Shown one piece after another: positions 46,771 to 58,732 of a stretch of 64,000 nt of DNA. The position numbers and the translations under genes were made by a program. The notes under the pieces were generated by a model. That model had not been told where the DNA came from, did not search any database, and saw only the letters and a list, made by a program, of their open reading frames with translations. The stretch spans positions 682,001 to 746,000 of the forward strand of contig BLAL01000037.1 of NCBI GenBank assembly GCA_015698045.1, read 5' to 3'. The stretch comes from Rhizophagus clarus (lineage: Eukaryota > Glomeromycota > Glomeromycetes > Glomerales > Glomeraceae). Position 1 is the first letter of the stretch, and each line of letters starts with the position of its first letter.

Positions 46771-48325
46771 AAAACGTTTAATTTGTTATATATTCTCTTT
46801 TTTTGTAATCATTAGTTTATATTTTTTTATATAATAAAAATTTCAAAATAATGGCGGAGTAAAAAAAAACAAAGTCTAATAATTATATTGATTAATACTG
46901 ATAAGAATTCCTCGAACGTAAAATTTTTATAAATATCCTCTACTGTAATAAGTATAGGTTACAATTATAATCGAAAACAACAAATTCGTTTTATAAAATA
47001 TTATATGATGAAATAGAAAGACGAGAGAAACGCTCAGAAGTAATTTGAAAATTTATTACAGATTGCAATAAATTAATAATTACACAATATATTCTTTTGA
47101 AATAGAACGTAAGTTATAAGAGCGTTTTAGTTCAAGTTTAAATTATGAAACCAAAATAATAAAGATTCGAACATAATCATAGTATGATACTTTAAAAATT
47201 TTAAAACAACATATACAATATAAATATAATCAAAATTTATCATGAGAAATTTTAAACATTTTAATGTAAAAGTACAATAAATTCATTATAAGTATATTAA
47301 CGTAATTACTGACTTACTGGATGTTATATTTCTACACAGAGTTATCGACTTATCATTGTTTTGAATTAATTAACGTCTAACGTTGACTAGGAAATGGAAT
47401 CGTGAAGATTTAATTAAATATTAATAAATTTTATTAATAGTTCTATGTCATAAGATATTATGTTTTAATACTTTGTAGCGTGATCATGTGACCCACCCAG
47501 TATAATGTAAGGAGGCCGGTTAACCGTTGGTTTTATACATAAAAAAACATCTTTTTTTCAATTGAAAAATACATTAAAAATTATATTTTTATCTCAATTT
47601 TAAAATTATAATTTTACGCGTTGTATCATGTGGTTTTCCGTATCGTCACTATTATTGTAAGAAAATTTAAATGATGTGATTAAATAAAATCATAACTGAA
47701 ACCGAACCGACCGTTACTGAAGCTCTGTGTAAGTTTCAGATTCTATGACAACCTTACATGATATTAATTAACCGAAAATGAAAAAAATTGTTTCTTGTTT
47801 TATTTTTGTAAAATTCCTTTAATATATTATACCTACAAATATATGATTATATCAAATATATTCATGCATATTGTAATTATTAAAAAAAATGTGGTTTCCT
47901 TGAATTATAATATTTAAAAACATGTTAAAGATTATATTTCACGTGAATCTTCAGGTTAAACACTTTTTTTTAATTTTTTTTTTTTTCTAGTACAAATAAA
48001 AGAGCAGGAGATAACGTAAAAAAATGAAAATGAAAATGAAAATTTAAGAAAAGAAAATTCTATAATAAAATGATGATTTTAAAAGGATGAGAAAAGCAAG
48101 AAAGAAAGACTAAAAATGAAAATAAAAATAAAAGCAAGAACCAGTCTTGTAAATAACAATAAATGAATTATTATAATAATAGCTAGATAAAAAAAAAAAT
48201 TGAATTGATACTTTTCATGCACAAGAAAAATGTATATCGAAAAATGTTCACTAAACGTATCATGTTAAATGAAGAAATTTAATAATTCTATTGTGGAATT
48301 CCTATGTTATTAGTGACCCGATTGA
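46771..48325. other. Intergenic region with a family exon fragment
   Basis: Apart from the fragment at 47698-47772 I see no gene. Poly-T/poly-A tracts lie around 47960-48000 and a GATCATGTGACCCACCC patch at 47482. Toward 48325 it becomes the 3' flank of the minus-strand zinc-finger gene. Confidence 0.35.
47698..47772 (+). pseudogene. Orphan fragment of the surface-protein last exon
   Basis: GTTTCAGATTCTATGACAAC, CTTACATGATATTAAT is nearly identical to 21199-21231 in the last exon of the 18813 gene. GAACCGACCGTTACTGAAGCTC just before it resembles the exon start and the GTTACCGAAGCTCC segment. An intervening ~15 bases are deleted. It is too short to function. Confidence 0.7.
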
Positions 48326-49264
48326 TCAATTATCGCTTGAATTACCACAAAAGTGAGAATAAGATCCTTGCGAAATTACGTTTTGTGGTATTGAACCGTC
48401 ATTTACGCTCTTATCATGCATCACATTATTACTATTGTGTTGTTGCGTTAAAGTATCGTTATAATTATTTAATTGAATTTTATTTTTTGATTTCGCTGTG
48501 CCACGAGATTTTCGAGAAGTAGCTTTATTATGAGTTCGATAATGTGCTGCAAAATTATCAGAACGTCCAAACCTTTTACCGCACCCAGGATAACTACAAG
48601 TATATTTCCGTTCACCGGTATGAGTGATCATGTGACGTTTTAGATGTTCAAGTCTTTTAAAGCTCCAAGTACATCCAGGCCAATCACATGCATGCCGGTT
48701 CTTTGCAGAAGAACTGGTTGAATTAGAGTTACGTTGAGACGCGGTAGTAGGATTAACGTTAGAGGTTGAACATATAGATTGCGCCTCATCCATTGAATGA
48801 GCGAAAGTTATATTTCCAGATATAGTTGAGACGTCGTTAGAAGATGTTGAAGGAGAAATGTGGTGCATGACTTGATTCATAAAAATGTTTGTATTGCTAA
48901 TATTTTGTATTGAAAGATGATGTGGTTGTGGTGGGGTTGGTAAAGAAAAAATGGGTAACATCCAATTATGAAATAAACCTTGTTGAGAAGCAGGAATATC
49001 TCTCGTTGTAAAAGTGTTGCCTTGAGAGTCAGTAAAAAAATGAAAATCCCGATGATTTGATTCAAAATTAGATAACAAAAATTTTGGATCAATATTACTA
49101 TTATTGATAATTGCGGTTGAAGTATTCATTAAAGGGTTGGATTTTAATGTAGTTGACTTTGAATTTGTTTTAGAATCTAATAAGAAAAGGAAAATTTTAT
49201 ACATATACGAAATAGAAATTCGAAAAAAAATAATACACAAAATTCGATAAAGGAACTCACCCAT
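48326..49264 (-). CDS. Two-finger C2H2 zinc-finger transcription factor
   Basis: The coding exons are 49261-49264 (only ATGG) and 48326-49176, giving 284 aa. The intron runs GTGAGT...TTATTAG. Reading straight through from the same ATG would add an unlikely hydrophobic, Phe/Ile-rich stretch that is really the intron. The N-terminal ~155 residues are Ser/Asn/Thr-rich and probably disordered. Two C2H2 fingers follow: Cys165-x4-Cys170-x12-His183-x3-His187 (CDWPGCTWSFKRLEHLKRH) and Cys195-x4-Cys200-x12-His213-x3-His217 (CSYPGCGKRFGRSDNFAAH), joined by the canonical TGERK linker. A basic tail (KATSRKSRGTAKSKNK) may be a nuclear signal. FGRSDN-type fingers are common in fungal stress and development regulators related to Msn2. 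Expected to bind DNA in the nucleus; targets unknown. Confidence 0.85.
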   Translation of the reverse strand: MGEFLYRILCIIFFRISISYMYKIFLFLLDSKTNSKSTTLKSNPLMNTSTAIINNSNIDPKFLLSNFESNHRDFHFFTDSQGNTFTTRDIPASQQGLFHNWMLPIFSLPTPPQPHHLSIQNISNTNIFMNQVMHHISPSTSSNDVSTISGNITFAHSMDEAQSICSTSNVNPTTASQRNSNSTSSSAKNRHACDWPGCTWSFKRLEHLKRHMITHTGERKYTCSYPGCGKRFGRSDNFAAHYRTHNKATSRKSRGTAKSKNKIQLNNYNDTLTQQHNSNNVMHDKSVNDGSIPQNVISQGSYSHFCGNSSDN

Positions 49265-50599
49265 TATTGTAAATAAATCGTAAGATTATTTACGAAGCGC
49301 TAAAAAGAGTTAATGAAAAATATATATTGAAGTAAAGCCTTTTTTTTGCAAGAACGAAGATATTATTAAAGAAAATAGACGAAAAAAGTAAGATATATAA
49401 CAATTATTACTAAGTTAAAATCAAAAAGAATTTACCTGTATATCCGCAGTAAAATCCGATGTTATAAGAAAAAATTATCATATACGAGGGGGATTGAAAA
49501 TATAATCAGTAAATGACCATGCAAATAATTTTAAGCAAATAGGTTTCTTTATACCAACCTTCGGGAGTCGTTCTTCAATTTAAAATTAAAACTCAAGATA
49601 GGAGAAGAAAATCAGAAAAAACAACGCGCGAAAAAATGAAGTTTGAGGAGTAAAAGCAAAGTACCTTAATATTTATTAAGACATAACAAACCAAAAAAAG
49701 TTATAAATGAGGAGGTTCTACGACAGAAATAAAAAAGACAATCTATTTAAATGAAAAAAAATATACCAATATATTTTGAACATTTTGTAAGTTACAAAAT
49801 GTAATGCGAATCCTGTAACTATTACTAAACTTTCAAGCGCATTTTAAGTGATCAATATATTTATTTGCTTATTGTGATGTTTCTGCGTTATGACGTATAA
49901 AGCAAAAAAAGCGGAGTTGTTAATATCAATCAAATGAATTTACTTAAAATACGAACAATTAAAGATTAATTAAAGATTTTAAACAAAGATTGATTTGTAA
50001 TAATGTCAGGGTTAGGGGGTGAGAATTTTGAATAATTCTGAACTAAAATAATTATAAAATAATATATAATTTTTATTGTCGTTGATGCAATAAATAAAAT
50101 ATTTAAATATCCCCTGCCGAAAACCTCCTTTAATCCTTTTTACCTTTTATTTATTCAAAGAAAGATATATGTATCACAATGTATTTTAATGGTTCCTTTA
50201 TATTTGAATTAACTTGAATTGTACTTTATATTAAGACGAGTGGATCGAGAAACCACATGGTACACAACCAATATGACAAAATTAACAATTACGTAAATAA
50301 TTTTGAAGATAAATTCTTCAATTCTTGTATTTTTCAAATCGATTCATTGATGCAATTGTTCGAGAACACCATACACAGTCGATACTCGTAGAAAATCTAC
50401 GGAAAAAACTGTGTAAAAATCCCAAAAACAATTATACGCGCCTAAATTTGTACATTTATAAACAATATAGAAAAAAATGATTTTAATTGGTCAGAATCAA
50501 GTGACCTCTACCACGATCAGCCTATATAAATCTTTGTAATTGTCCATTGTCTTCAGCCTTCCTTATTAATTTTTGATTTCTAAAGAAGAAATCTTTATA
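49265..50599. other. Divergent intergenic region
   Basis: Holds the promoters of the zinc-finger gene (minus) and the PB1-like gene (plus). A TATA-like CCTATATAAATC at 50521 lies ~80 bases before the 50600 ATG. No repeats or other genes were recognised. Confidence 0.4.
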
Positions 50600-51911
50600 A
50601 TGAATAATCAATACCAAAGACCTATTCAAGATGATGTTAGCGAAATTTCTCGTTACAGTAAATTAATTTTTATACATTTAATGTTTTTTTTTTTTTTTTT
50701 CCACAAAATTAATTTTTTTTACTCGTATTTTTTTTTTTTATTATTTCTTCTCCTTTTTTTTGAAACAGCTACTCCTCCAACTTCGCCCTTGTCACAAGCG
50801 ATTGACCGCAATATTGCAAGAATTGACACGATGAAATTAGATAGTCTCATAACGTCAAACATTAAAAATCATCAAAATCAAAGTACTTCAAAAATTGATA
50901 ATATCGATAATATGTTTGAAGATTTATTATCAATATCAGATACAACTAGTCAAAAAAGAAATTCTGCATCAAGTGCTACATCCTCTAATTATATAATTGA
51001 AACTTCAAAAAATAAAGCTATTAATTTAACTTCCAACATTATTGAAAATATGAAACAAAAAGAAGCAGACTTGATTAAAATTGATCTTGATCAATTTGAA
51101 TTCTCGTATCCTACAAAACCTCAAAGTTCTATTAAGTCTAATGAATTAGGAGATATGGCATTTCTTTATCGGATTAATAAAAATATAGTGTCTGTTTGTT
51201 TTAATAGAATGCAATATGAAGCAGCAATTCCATTAAACCAATTGACTGGATTCTGCATTACTGACAATGGAAAAATTTTTATAAAACTGAAAAAGAATTA
51301 TCAACATTATGTAAATATAATAATTATTTTTATAGTTCTTATTCTTATTATTATGTTGTTATTATTTGTTAATTTCATATGTTTTTCTTCTATAGTTTGG
51401 CCATCATCTTGGAGGATACCCATATCTCCTTGAACCTGCTCCGATGAATTATGATCCAACTGGCAATAAATTTGATAGAGCACAATCATTATTGCTAACT
51501 CCTCACCCAACAGAACGGCTTCCAACTTTATCATCACTGGGATCCAAAATTGAAAGATTGTACTTTTGTAAAAATGGAATCCATAATGAAGCTAACACAG
51601 AAGATGGACTAAAGGTATGTCTTATAGCTATTCTATAATTATACAATCAATGATTTTTTCACATTAAATTCGTTTCTTAGATATATATAACATGTGTTTT
51701 CCCACATGAACGTCGAGCAATCGCATTACCAGTTAATGCTCCATTTCATGAATTATTGGCTGTAATCGAAAATAGATTTGGGAAAACATCAATTCCTCGT
51801 TATGGGAAGAACAAAGAATGGATTGAAGTAAATAATGATGAAAGTTGGACAATTGTAAAAGATCAAGCAATTGGAAAGAGATTATTGAGATTAGAACTTC
51901 ATATTTGGTAA
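50600..51911 (+). CDS. PB1-domain-like protein
   Basis: Four exons (50600-50657, 50769-51310, 51396-51614, 51681-51911) join to 349 aa. The start is the first ATG (MNNQYQRPIQDDVSE); a TTG 27 bases upstream was discarded. Residues 20-140 are Ser/Asn-rich with TPPTSPLSQ, possibly phosphorylated. The middle holds a globular stretch (GDMAFLYRINKNIVSVCFNR ... TGFCITDNGKIFIKL), then GHHLGGYPYLLEPAP. The last ~80 residues (IYITCVFPHERRAIALPVNA ... ELLAVIENRFGK ... WIEVNNDESW ... RLELHIW) have the alternating beta strands, helix and Asp/Glu-x-D-x-W pattern of a PB1 fold, as at the C-termini of Scd2/Bem1 and NoxR-type scaffolds. PB1 domains mediate pairing of signalling proteins. No SH3 or TPR is evident, so the exact family stays open. 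Confidence 0.7.
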
Positions 51912-52448
51912 ATAAGGAGTTGAAATTTAGATTGTGAAGTTATTGGGATTATTCTAAAATTGAATGAGCTTTTTTATACACTTTATTAATAATTTTTGCA
52001 ACATAATTATCGTCTGAAATTGCAAAAAAAAAGTATTTTTATTTTTTCTTTTTTTTAATGTAAAAATAAAAGGAATAAAATAATTATTTTAATAAATCTT
52101 AAATGTTTCAAATTCTTCAATCTCATTACAGTAAAAACTATATTATTCGACCTATATTCCCCATCCAATAACTATTTAGTAATTAATTATTAATAACATA
52201 TTCAACTAATTCACAAAGAGTCCAGCTTTTATGTCATATGAATTTTATTTGTAATAAATATTTGTTACTATCGAGTCCTTGGTTAGAATCTGGTTCTAAA
52301 TTTGGAAGTTTCTAAATCAAACATTTGCCCATTAACAATACGAATTCAAGTACAATACTATGTAAAAAACACGTGAGCTAGCACCTGTAACAATTGACGG
52401 TATACGTTTAACTTTATAATTCAATTTTCTTTGGTTAATACCTTAATT
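51912..52448. other. Convergent 3' intergenic region
   Basis: Lies between the stop codons of two convergent genes. AATAAAAG-like poly-A signals lie near 52065. No gene seen. Confidence 0.4.
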
Positions 52449-53814
52449 TCACTTCAATTTGAACGACAATTTTTTATTAATAACCAAATACTTCTCAAGC
52501 ATATTAAGTATTCTAGGGTCAATTTCATCGTATTGTAAATGTTTATCGTCATCTTGTGATCGTAGAAAATACCTCACAAAGCCCCATGGATCCAGCCGTG
52601 GTGATCCAAAGAGAAATGTAAGGGTGCCCATGACAACACCTATTAATTGGAAAAAGTATAACGGTTAAGTTATAACATTTTAAGTTATATAATTTATTTA
52701 TATATTAATACTTACCAAATGCACCACCAGCAGACCCGAAAATACTGAGAATTGTCGTTGTACTATATTAAAGTTTATGAATAAGTTTGTATTCATATTA
52801 TAATGATGTTCCTTAGTGTAAACTATTTAACTTACCGTTTTTCACTGGTCTCTTCCACTATAAAATCGCCAGCACTAATTGAGAAATAGCCATTTGTTCC
52901 AAATGGCATATTGTATGGGTTGTTGTTGAAGGGAAAGTAATTGACCAGGCATTCTACGCTTGGCGTTCTATGATAGTTAGGGGTTATTCCAAAGATAGAG
53001 TGAGAATCCAAAGGAGGGATGCTATTGTATATCTTTGTTCTAAATTTTATCTGAATAAATAAATAGAAGATAAACATACATGAATAACACAGAAAACAAC
53101 TAATAGTAATATGGAAACATCTTACCAGTGAAATTCTATCAATAATCGCTGGTATGAAGTTACCTTGGAGCTGAAGCCGCAATTCAACAGCTTTATCCAT
53201 CTTCAACAATGGATCGAAATCTATTTATTACCATGACAATTTTATAATATGATCCATATAATAAATTTTTTAGCTTCAAACCCCGGGAGATCCCAAAAAC
53301 AGATAGGGAGAAAATTTACTTACTGGGTGGTATAAAATCTAATGTAATCAAGGCCACCCCAAGTTCCCCTGCCTCTGCATCAGTTTGGTTAATGTTGAAA
53401 TAAAATTTCAACTTATTTAACCCTTCTGGCTTTTCACGCTCGTATTCTAAGTTTGAATTAAAAGTACGGCAATATCTTTGGTCATCAAGATCATAGGTAA
53501 TATTCGAAATATATCTCAAGCATCCTGGCATTTCGTTATTATTATTCAATTTGTAATCACAAGCTACCATTTCAAAATAGCCTGGAGAACACATTTTTAT
53601 ATCTATCAATAAAAAAGGTATATGTTCATATGTGAGTTCATGATGAATTTGTTTTTATTTGTTAGCAGAACTTACTGGGAACTTGTATTGTATCTACGAA
53701 ATCATATTTGATACTAAGAAGGGGATAATCTGTTGCAAGTTCATAAAAGAGATGACCCAAGTACGCAAGATATAAAAGAAAGGCCAATAAGTATACAATG
53801 TGTTTTAATTTCAT
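52449..53814 (-). CDS. Six-exon membrane protein of unknown function
   Basis: Exons on the minus strand (53676-53814, 53324-53602, 53126-53220, 52836-53050, 52716-52762, 52449-52639) join exactly to 321 aa with GTAAGT/GTAAGA donors. The N-terminus is MKLKHIVYLLAFLLYLAYLG, a signal anchor or transmembrane helix. A ~230-residue lumenal or extracellular region follows, with Cys residues (CSPGYFEMVACDY, CLRYISN, YCRTFNS, SVECLVNYF) suitable for disulphides. A second hydrophobic helix comes next (TTTILSIFGSAGGAFGVVMG, TLTFLFGS), then a short cytoplasmic tail with DPWGFVRYFL and a basic end. This gives two membrane passes with both ends cytoplasmic and a large loop between. The TILSIFG...LTFLFG..DPWG pattern recurs, from memory, in uncharacterised fungal proteins. 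No enzyme motif is seen. Confidence 0.8.
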
Positions 53815-54544
53815 CTGTGAGGAGAGTTACAATAAGCATACAACTCTTACAACTCTTCAACGAATAATATATCTATGAATCAACATATTGTATATGTATA
53901 TACATACATACCTTCATTAAAAAGTTATAGTAAGCTGCTGGGAAACTTTTTTAATCATTGTTTATATACGAAAATTTTTGAATTTTTCAATACAATTAAC
54001 AAAATTAAAGTTTATACGATCACAAAAATATTTTAATAAATAGAGTATTGTTTTCTTTACAATTTAGGTTATGGCATCATGGCACAAACATCTAACATTA
54101 TAATCTGAATCACGAATTAATGTAACAGAAATTTCAAGCTAGAAAAAAAAAAAAATAAATATTAGTCATTACACTTATATTTAAAATTTAAAAACTATGC
54201 AAATTGAATATTAAGAAGTAAACTAAATATAATTGCAAAAAACTTTCTTAAAGCGTACGTAAAGCAGCGAAATTTACGCGCAAAAACTTTAAAATAAATT
54301 TTACTATTTTGATCACTTTGATCATGATTGTTATGACTCATTTCAGCCTTTTTCTTGCCAGACTCTATTTATAAGCATAGTGTTTTACGTGTAACTTTTG
54401 GATTAAACTTCTTCCGATTTGTCGTACCGTTATACAAAACTTTTGGATTAAACTTGCCATACCTTAAACAAACACACATTGGACACTAATAATAGGACAT
54501 ACACAAAGCACGACCAATACAAAGCATAGGAACAGAGTGACAAA
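53815..54544. other. Intergenic, no gene seen
   Basis: Promoter side of the membrane-protein gene (minus). A poly-A tract lies at 54140-54155 and two imperfect direct repeats of CTTTTGGATTAAACTT at 54396 and 54439. Confidence 0.35.
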
Positions 54545-55089
54545 CTAGGGATTGGAATCGATTCTACCAAAAATCGAATTAATTGAAAATCGAATCGTCT
54601 AAATAGAATCGATTAATCGAATCTAAAAATCGAATCTCAATAATTCCATTTCTATAACTGTACTTTGATATCCCATCAAATTACTAAAAACGTTGATAAA
54701 ATTAAAGATTCTGCACTTGAACATTCTGGTCGAAATTATAATGCCGGCCAGATTTATGAATTTAATGTGACCAATAAAAATTTCCCCATTTTTATTTAAA
54801 ACAATATATATTTTTTAAAATAATAATTTATAATATTGTCGTACTGTTGGCCTAAAACCGAATTTATTTTAATTGTCGATCATTTAATTCATGACGATCT
54901 ACATCTTAACCAGGTTCGGATGATATTGCAAATAGCAGAAAATCATATTGCAATATTATATTAATTCGATTAGATTCGATTAATCGAAATCGAAAATCGA
55001 ATCCCCGAATCGATACTTAGTTAAGATTAATCGAATCTTTAATCGATTCTCGAGATTCGATTTTAGATTGAATCGATTCCAATTCCTAG
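54545..55089. mobile_element. hAT-like MITE (~545 bp)
   Basis: The termini CTAGGGATTGGAATCGATTC and, inverted, CTAGGAATTGGAATCGATTC differ at one base. Next to them are dense subterminal repeats of AATCGA/TCGATT at both ends (54549-54640 and 54960-55075). The TAGGGNTNGGAATCGA-type end suits hAT-family non-autonomous elements. An exact 8-bp target duplication is not visible, so the class is tentative. Non-coding. Confidence 0.65.
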
Positions 55090-55866
55090 AAAACGAATTA
55101 ATTTTCTGGAAGATTCTTCGATTAAAAAATAGAATTTTTCAATCGTATTTTGTGGCATTTGTCATGGAAAATGTAAATTGGTGGTAAGTTTTCACAAATA
55201 ATGTGATCTTAAAATGAGGTTACGCGAATTCGAATAACGAAAGAAATGCCTATTATTTTAACTAATATCTCGTGACTTAAAATGCCTATTAACCCATAAT
55301 GAGCAAAAACAACTATACAACATACATAGGTTGGATTTTGCCAGTTATGATATTTTAATCACGCGATCTATCCATTTAACTGAGATTTTCATCAACACAT
55401 TAATTTCTATTAACAAATATGGAAGTTTATACCGCTTCTACAAGTCTGTTTTCAACATAAAGATTCCTTATAGTTTCAACTCCAGAAACGTGACATGAAC
55501 TTGAAGGAACTAGAAGAGTTGAGAATTTTTCTTGCATTCTAGATATATACGTTATATATATGAATTATTACTATCGATTAAAACCTATTATTTTATTCGT
55601 TCGAGTTAAAAGAAGCTTATTTGAACTTATTTTTTTTTTTTTATTTAACAATAATGATTGGTTAAATTTTTTTGCGATAATCTAAATAATTCATGGTCAT
55701 GAATGTTTCAAATACTACACGAGAAATCTCAAACTCTCAATTTCGATATTATTTACATAAGAATAGCATTATGAACAATGTTACACACATGTTGGTTTAT
55801 ATATGTATAAAGATCACAAGGATTGTACGAATTTGTTTTTTTTTTTTTTTTTATAAAAAAAAAAAC
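55090..55866. other. Intergenic, no gene seen
   Basis: AT-rich, leading into the esterase gene. A 63-codon frame at 55693-55884 overlaps the poly-T tract and the esterase start and is not accepted. Confidence 0.35.
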
Positions 55867-56897
55867 CATGAGCAATCTATATAATCAAATTATTATATTT
55901 GGTGATTCTCTTACTCAGGTTTTTGAATTTAAAATTCTTGGTATTTAGAAAATTTTATATATTATATATAAATATTTAATTTAATTTAATTTAGCATAGC
56001 CATAATGCTGTTGAAAAAGGTTGGGGTGCTGCACTTCAACATTCGTATATTAGAAAATTGGATGTTTTAAACAGAGGTTTTTCAGGTATTTATAATGTAT
56101 CTTATTCGTAAAATATAAATATATTAGAATAAGCTAAATGTTATCATTTTTAGGTTATAACACCGAAGTAGCAAAATATTTACTTCCACAAATATTATCA
56201 AAGAAAAATAATTCATCTAAAAATCCAAAAATATTTTTATTAATTATGTTTTTTGGAGCGAATGATGCAGTTATTCAACCATCATCAGTTCAACATGTTC
56301 CACTCGAAAGATATAAAGAAAATCTTAAACAAATGATTAATGTTATTAAAGATCCTGATTCTCCTTATCATTCATCTGAAACAAGAATGTTACTTATTAC
56401 TCCTCCTCCAATAGATGAAGAGGCTCTACTGAAACATAGGGGAAAGATAGATAGAAAATCCGAAATTAGTGCTAAATATGCTCAAACTTGCGTAGATTTA
56501 GCTAATGAATTAAATGTTCCCGTTCTAAATTCATGGAAATTGATTACTGATAAAGTGACATTAAATAACGTGGCTTTAAATGATTTTTTGCGTGATGGTT
56601 TACATTTTTCCTCTCTTGGAAACGAAGTGGGTAAACTCAAATCAATTATGTTAAAAAAAAACCTACATATTTATTTTGATATTTAAATACGAAATTTCTT
56701 TTCCTTCTTTTTTCTTTTAGACTTTATTTCATGAAATATTGGATACAATTCGAAAGAATTGGCCGGAATTGGATCCTGATAATTTGAAACCACTTACACC
56801 TTTATGGGCTGAGTTAAATCATGAAATAAATCTCGAACAACAAGTTAATACTCTTGAATCAAACATTATTAACCAACTTATAGTAGATGAAAATTGA
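55867..56897 (+). CDS. IAH1: Isoamyl acetate-hydrolysing esterase (SGNH/GDSL family)
   Basis: Four exons (55867-55917, 55995-56085, 56154-56626, 56721-56897) join to 263 aa. Exon 3 ends at a GTGGGT donor, giving GNE-TLFHEIL in frame. All SGNH blocks are present: block I FGDSLTQ with the catalytic Ser14; NRGFSGYNT (Gly, block II); GANDA at residues 82-86 (Asn84, block III); and DGLHFSSLGN with Asp195 and His198 (block V). The length compares well with yeast Iah1 (~240 aa). Such enzymes hydrolyse acetate esters and short-chain lipids in the cytosol, with no signal peptide, and none is seen here. The last ~40 residues (ELNHEINLEQQVNTLESNII) extend beyond the usual core. Call is confident at family level. 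Confidence 0.9.
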
Positions 56898-57057
56898 ATA
56901 ATGGATTTTTAGAAGTAAAGATTATGTTTATAGTATAGATTTTCTTTTACATAAAATAATTTTTTTTAAAAAAAAAAAACGCGAAATTTTGGCGCAGTAA
57001 TCGTCACTCATTTTCCTATAAATTTTAAAAATTTTTGAAAAAGTTTCTTATAAAATC

Positions 57058-58670
57058 ATGTCAAATTATTATAATCTTTTGCCCACTAAAAAATGGAATG
57101 AAGAATTATCTTTAAATGAAAATCTATTTCCTATAGATCCAGCTATTAAAGAAATTTTTAAAAAAGATAGCCAAAGTCTTGATAATTTTGTACAGCGGAT
57201 TAAAGAAAATGAAGTTCGACCAACGGTTCCTTCTCATTCATCGCCAATTTTTATATCCTTCTTTTTTGATGTTTCTTTTTGATACTTCTTTTATGAATGT
57301 ATTTATTTAATTGTATGATTTATATGTGGCCTTAATCTTAGTGCTATATATTACGTTACTAAGGATTATATTATAAGAAAACGGAAACGAAGAAAAATCA
57401 CGGATCAAAATCAAAATTCAAAAGTAAATGATGAAAAAAATTTTGGTACTTATCATAAAAATGCTGTATGATGTTGACATTAATACTTATTATCATATTA
57501 AATTAACTCATTTAAAAAAGATGATGATGATGACGTGTCCACTGGCATCCATTCGGACGAAATAAATCAAAAGTCTGAACCTACGGAAGATCACGTTACG
57601 CCTCTAAATCTTGAGTTAATTCAAATTTTAAGAAGTTTATTTAAACAGATCACGCGACACAGTAAAGAATGCGACATCAAAGAATTTTTGTCTAAATTCA
57701 ATAATTTGATTAGACTACCTCATGTTCAAGTAAGTATAAAAGAAAGGACGCGTTTTTTTTCCTTTAATTTAAAAATCGAATTAAATTAATTCATTACTTT
57801 GTTATAAAGCTACGTGAATCCTTTGAAAAATTAGAAATTTCTCAGATTGATGATAAATTATTAGAAGTTTTGTGTAATGACATAATACAGCATGAAGATA
57901 TCATGTATCAGAATTATGTCGTTTTCTTCAAATTTACATTTTTGGAAAAGGTATTTATGACTTAACGAATTGATGATTTGTAATTTGAATTCTAAAACTC
58001 TTTAGTTTTGTGTAGGTACGTTTAATCACGTCGAAACCTTCACGTGACTTACTATCCATTCTTTCAAAAATTGCAAAATCTAAAGGCAAACCAATCGTTT
58101 ATGGATTATTATTACCTTTAATTAAAGAGTCTCAAGAGATTGCCCGACCACAATTGGAAGTTATTACTCGAATAATTAATGGAGGATTGAGCGAGGAATC
58201 TATAATATCTTTAATAACGTAAAATTATGCTAAATACAGAAAATTCCTTTTCATTACCAATTTTCCTTTCTAATAATTTAACTCATTTTTTATATCAAAA
58301 AATATTTAGAGAATTATTCCCTGATTTCCGAACCAATGAGTCTGTCAGTGAAATACGTCCTAATCATCTTGAGAAATGGGATGATTCCATGATTGAAATA
58401 TTATTTTCGATATTTAATCAAAAATTCCAAATTGAAAATCAAAATATTTTTAAAAGATTTATATACCGTTTGGATCTTAATCTTGAATTTCAATCTAATA
58501 ACCAGAAATTAGGACAAATATTGTTATTACTTGTTACTAAGCATTCTGAAAGTATTATGGATCATTTAGAGGAAGTTAAAGCTGCTGCAGAAAAGTCAAC
58601 TACATTCATGAAAAAGAGCGTTCTTGGAAAGATAAATTCATTGTCAAAGAAACGTAAATCACAAAAATAA
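57058..58670 (+). CDS. Helical protein, FANCE C-terminal-like (possible frameshift)
   Basis: The exons I can place are 57058-57270, 57364-57445, 57521-57729, 57810-57950 and 58016 onward. The frame meets TAA at 58220-58222. A second frame, shifted by one base, opens at once and runs to the TAA at 58670. No canonical intron reconciles the two. Together they give about 430 aa. The C-terminal half is all-helical: RSLFKQITRHSK, LLSILSKIAKSKGKPIVYGL, LPLIKESQEIARPQLEVITR, DDSMIEILFSIFNQKF. It ends in AAAEKSTTFMKKSVLGKINSLSKKRKSQK. That helical order and the Thr-x-Phe-(M/L)-Lys-Lys end recall the FANCE C-terminal repeat domain of the Fanconi anaemia core complex (DNA crosslink repair). The resemblance is from memory and weak. 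The exon 1/2 junction is the least certain. Confidence 0.5.
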
Positions 58671-58732
58671 TGGAGGGTGAGTTGATTTTTATTTCGGTTG
58701 TTCTAGAAGGATGAATTATAAAGATATATTTA

